From: Niabella sp.
GTDB taxonomy: Bacteria > Bacteroidota > Bacteroidia > Chitinophagales > Chitinophagaceae
Direction of reading: 5' to 3'
DNA: 64,000 nucleotides
Assembly: GCA_017744715.1 (NCBI GenBank)
Contig: JAGIAT010000016.1
Coordinates: 62,001-126,000, forward strand
Each line of letters begins with the position of its first letter. The first letter of the stretch is position 1. This document shows, piece after piece, positions 62,376 through 64,000 of this stretch. The position numbers were made by a program, and so were the translations under genes. The notes beneath the pieces were generated by a model. The model had not been told where the DNA came from. It was given only the letters and a program-made list of their open reading frames with translations, and ran no database searches.

Positions 62376-62426
62376 CGCACAGGTCAGCTATCGCTCTAAA
62401 CTTCGCTACAGACTTGCACTAAATGG
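62376..62426. repeat. Hairpin repeat, copy D
   Basis: CGCACAGGTCAGC ... GCTACAGACTTGCACTAAATGGG, 51 bp. It lies on the far side of the LuxR-type gene and its right arm overlaps the end of the small frame at 62419-62562. Confidence 0.6.
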
Positions 62427-62562
62427 GCATCAACAGCTTCACTTCAGGATACCGGTCAAAATCAAAAACCAGGTCTTCTAAAGTAGTCAATGCTTTTACA
62501 TCCTTAATACCATGCGCATTATTCCAAAGAATGAAGCGAGCGACACAGTCTTTATATTTCAT
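62419..62562 (-). CDS. Small ORF of 47 codons downstream of the probable immunity gene
   Basis: ATG 62562 to TAG 62419 reads MKYKDCVARFILWNNAHGIK and on to EVKLLMPI. The composition looks protein-like, with acidic and hydrophobic residues alternating (LEDLVFDFDRYPEV). It follows the immunity-like gene by 51 bp on the same strand. It may be a small accessory or second immunity protein, or the 3' remnant of a longer gene cut by the hairpin repeat that overlaps its end. I do not recognise a family. Confidence 0.42.
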   Translation of the reverse strand: MKYKDCVARFILWNNAHGIKDVKALTTLEDLVFDFDRYPEVKLLMPI

Positions 62563-62613
62563 TGGATTTGCTTGCTTTTATACCGCACTCTGATTTTTAA
62601 CCTCCCAATCGTC

Positions 62614-63234
62614 TTAGTTGTCTATAAGCGGATTAAAGTTAGGAAAGTTTCTTCCGAATCCAAACGCAATAAGAATTCCTTTTCTAAATTTATATCTCGC
62701 CAAGTAAGCACTTAAACCGGGAAAAGACTCTTCATTATATACACCTTGTTTCAATTCGTATACATCATATTCATCTACTGTCTTTTTTGTCAGTAAACGT
62801 TCGGGGATCAGCTGAAAAAAATCTTTCAAAGCTATACCCAACCGGATGTGATTATTCGTATAAAAATAATCGAAGGAGGAGGGATATTTTTTTCTGCTCA
62901 CATTATTGATATCGCTTAAATATCCTACTTCAAAAAACTGACAGCAAGCATTTCCCGGGAATACCATGCACCGCAAATACTCTTTCCTTGTTTTCGTAGT
63001 ATAATAAACAGATGGGTAATCTGCCTCAAAGTCTAGTCGCAATTTTTTGCCAAAGCTACTACCAAATGTGTTTTTAATACTTTGAACAGAATCATACGCA
63101 ATCTTCGCGTTTAAAATAGAATCTCGTTCAAACTTTCTGACTTCAGGTCTGTATACAGTTCTTGTACGATTAGTAAAAAAGCTTGATAGCGCCTCCAGGG
63201 AAAAAACCAATAAACCGAATATAAGCAATCGCAT
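62614..63234 (-). CDS. Probable exported immunity protein for the adjacent toxin
   Basis: The 206-aa protein opens with a signal-like segment (MRLLIFGLLVFSLEALSSFF, residues 1-20) and so should be exported or anchored. Its start overlaps the toxin gene stop by one base (TAATG), a strong sign of coupling. The body is unremarkable (SFGSSFGKKLRLDFEADYPS-like, acidic/aromatic mixes) and I do not recognise a fold. Being exported fits a toxin acting on peptidoglycan in the periplasm. Coding composition is AT-rich like its partner. The role is inferred from position and topology only. Confidence 0.6.
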   Translation of the reverse strand: MRLLIFGLLVFSLEALSSFFTNRTRTVYRPEVRKFERDSILNAKIAYDSVQSIKNTFGSSFGKKLRLDFEADYPSVYYTTKTRKEYLRCMVFPGNACCQFFEVGYLSDINNVSRKKYPSSFDYFYTNNHIRLGIALKDFFQLIPERLLTKKTVDEYDVYELKQGVYNEESFPGLSAYLARYKFRKGILIAFGFGRNFPNFNPLIDN

Positions 63235-64000
63235 TAATAATGTGTTTTACTGCCAAGCTGTGACTTTACATTGGCATTGTTTTTAATATTTACGTTTAAA
63301 TTAATTGATTTATGATTTTGAAAATACGCCGACATGGTATTATAAAATCCAATGACCTGATTGTGCCCTCCTGATAATCCAACACATCCTTCAGTACTGG
63401 TTTTCACAACTCTTGTCCCATAGTTAATTCGTTGAACGGGATGAATTCTAAAATCTCCTCTACCAGAAATGCCAATTGACCTATTGGGGTCAAGTACCAT
63501 TTTAAATCCAAATCCCTTTTCATCACTGAATTGATTTCCAATTTGGGGCTTTAAAGCGGTATACTGACCATTGGGAAGCAATCCATTATACATTGGACCA
63601 CTCAAGGCTTCATATGAAGCAATTTGCGCGCTTCTTCCATTATCAAACTTAGAATAAACATTCACGTATCCCTCTCCCATTTGGCGAATTTTACCGTCAG
63701 TGGTAACATCTTTAGCTTCGCCCACAAAGTCTAATGATAAACTCTGTTCTCTAGCAATCATATCTGTTTTAGTAGATGCTTCCAAATTATCTAAGTATTT
63801 TGTCACTCCGCTTACAAATCCATTCGCTATCGCCTGATTATCAAAGTCAGCCTCGCTATAATTTGTATTCATGTAATTATTGTACGCTATTTCATCGACC
63901 ATCATTCTCGTTACAGCACCAGCATTATTTATTACACCGATTTCCTCCCCGTTCATGCCATAATATACTGTAGTATCACCTAAAAAATCAGTATTTAAAA
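63234..64000 (-). CDS. C-terminal part of an RHS-type protein with an L,D-transpeptidase-like toxin domain (truncated by window edge)
   Basis: The frame is open through 64000 with no stop, so an ATG at 63956 is internal and the gene starts outside the window. The upstream part (TDFLGDTTVYYGMNGEEIG) looks like the RHS/YD-repeat junction core. A variable linker of about 130 residues follows, then a domain with RIHPVQRINYG and STEGCVGLSGGH, the His ... S-x-G-C pattern of YkuD-type L,D-transpeptidases and related polymorphic toxins. Such enzymes attack or exchange peptidoglycan peptide bonds. The gene ends at 63234, overlapping an exported, probable immunity protein. Delivery would be by whatever system exports the RHS shell; none is visible here. 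Confidence 0.68.
   Translation of the reverse strand, partial: LNTDFLGDTTVYYGMNGEEIGVINNAGAVTRMMVDEIAYNNYMNTNYSEADFDNQAIANGFVSGVTKYLDNLEASTKTDMIAREQSLSLDFVGEAKDVTTDGKIRQMGEGYVNVYSKFDNGRSAQIASYEALSGPMYNGLLPNGQYTALKPQIGNQFSDEKGFGFKMVLDPNRSIGISGRGDFRIHPVQRINYGTRVVKTSTEGCVGLSGGHNQVIGFYNTMSAYFQNHKSINLNVNIKNNANVKSQLGSKTHY

Overview
The window looks like chromosomal DNA of a Bacteroidota member, most likely family Chitinophagaceae (a Niabella-like organism is my best guess, from gene style only). The signs are SusD and TonB-dependent receptor genes, LytTR two-component pairs with YesM-type kinases, an S46 dipeptidyl peptidase, type IX secretion-like C-termini, an ImuA-ImuB-DnaE2 mutagenesis operon, many promoters of the TAnnTTTG type and few Shine-Dalgarno sites. 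Most of the window has moderately high GC. Two stretches are visibly AT-richer and look acquired: about 3.2-5.4 kb, and 61-64 kb.

Layout. 0-3.2 kb: 3' part of a SusD-like gene and a secreted transglutaminase-like protein. 3.3-5.4 kb: AT-rich islet with a NADAR protein, a broken small gene, an unknown protein and an HTH regulator preceded by eight half-sites on a 14-bp grid. 5.4-9.1 kb: zinc phospholipase C-like protein, divergent from a LytS/LytTR pair. 9.2-15.6 kb: apparent phosphate locus (lipoprotein, TonB receptor, DUF47/PhoU-like protein, PiT transporter) around six 11-bp direct repeats that resemble a Pho box. 15.8-21.6 kb: galE, dipeptide epimerase, DPP7-like peptidase, 2-hydroxyacid dehydrogenase. 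21.8-31.7 kb: PadR/PspC pair, outer-membrane beta-barrel receptor, NTF2-like protein, TlpA-like protein and a second LytTR system. 31.8-40.8 kb: Tat-exported Gfo/Idh/MocA oxidoreductase under a LacI-type palindrome, dNTP triphosphohydrolase, an RCC1-like surface protein with an odd membrane hairpin, a 109-bp tandem array and a thioredoxin reductase-like enzyme. 40.8-44.4 kb: ECF sigma/anti-sigma pair and two ferritin-like proteins. 44.7-50.4 kb: tRNA-Thr(CGU) and the ImuA-ImuB-DnaE2 operon. 50.5-60.8 kb: pirin/YceI divergent from HxlR, a propeller-type sensor kinase with NarL-type regulator, a PepSY-like protein, a GNAT enzyme and a PNGase F-like glycoamidase with a type IX-like tail. 60.8-64 kb: dispersed hairpin repeats, a LuxR-type regulator and, at the right edge, an RHS-type protein ending in an L,D-transpeptidase-like domain, overlapped by a probable exported immunity gene.

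The most rewarding items are the edge toxin/immunity pair with its hairpin repeats, the 14-bp operator array upstream of the HTH gene, and the Pho-box-like array joining a TonB receptor/lipoprotein pair to phosphate uptake. No transposase, integrase, CRISPR array, rRNA or replication origin was seen.
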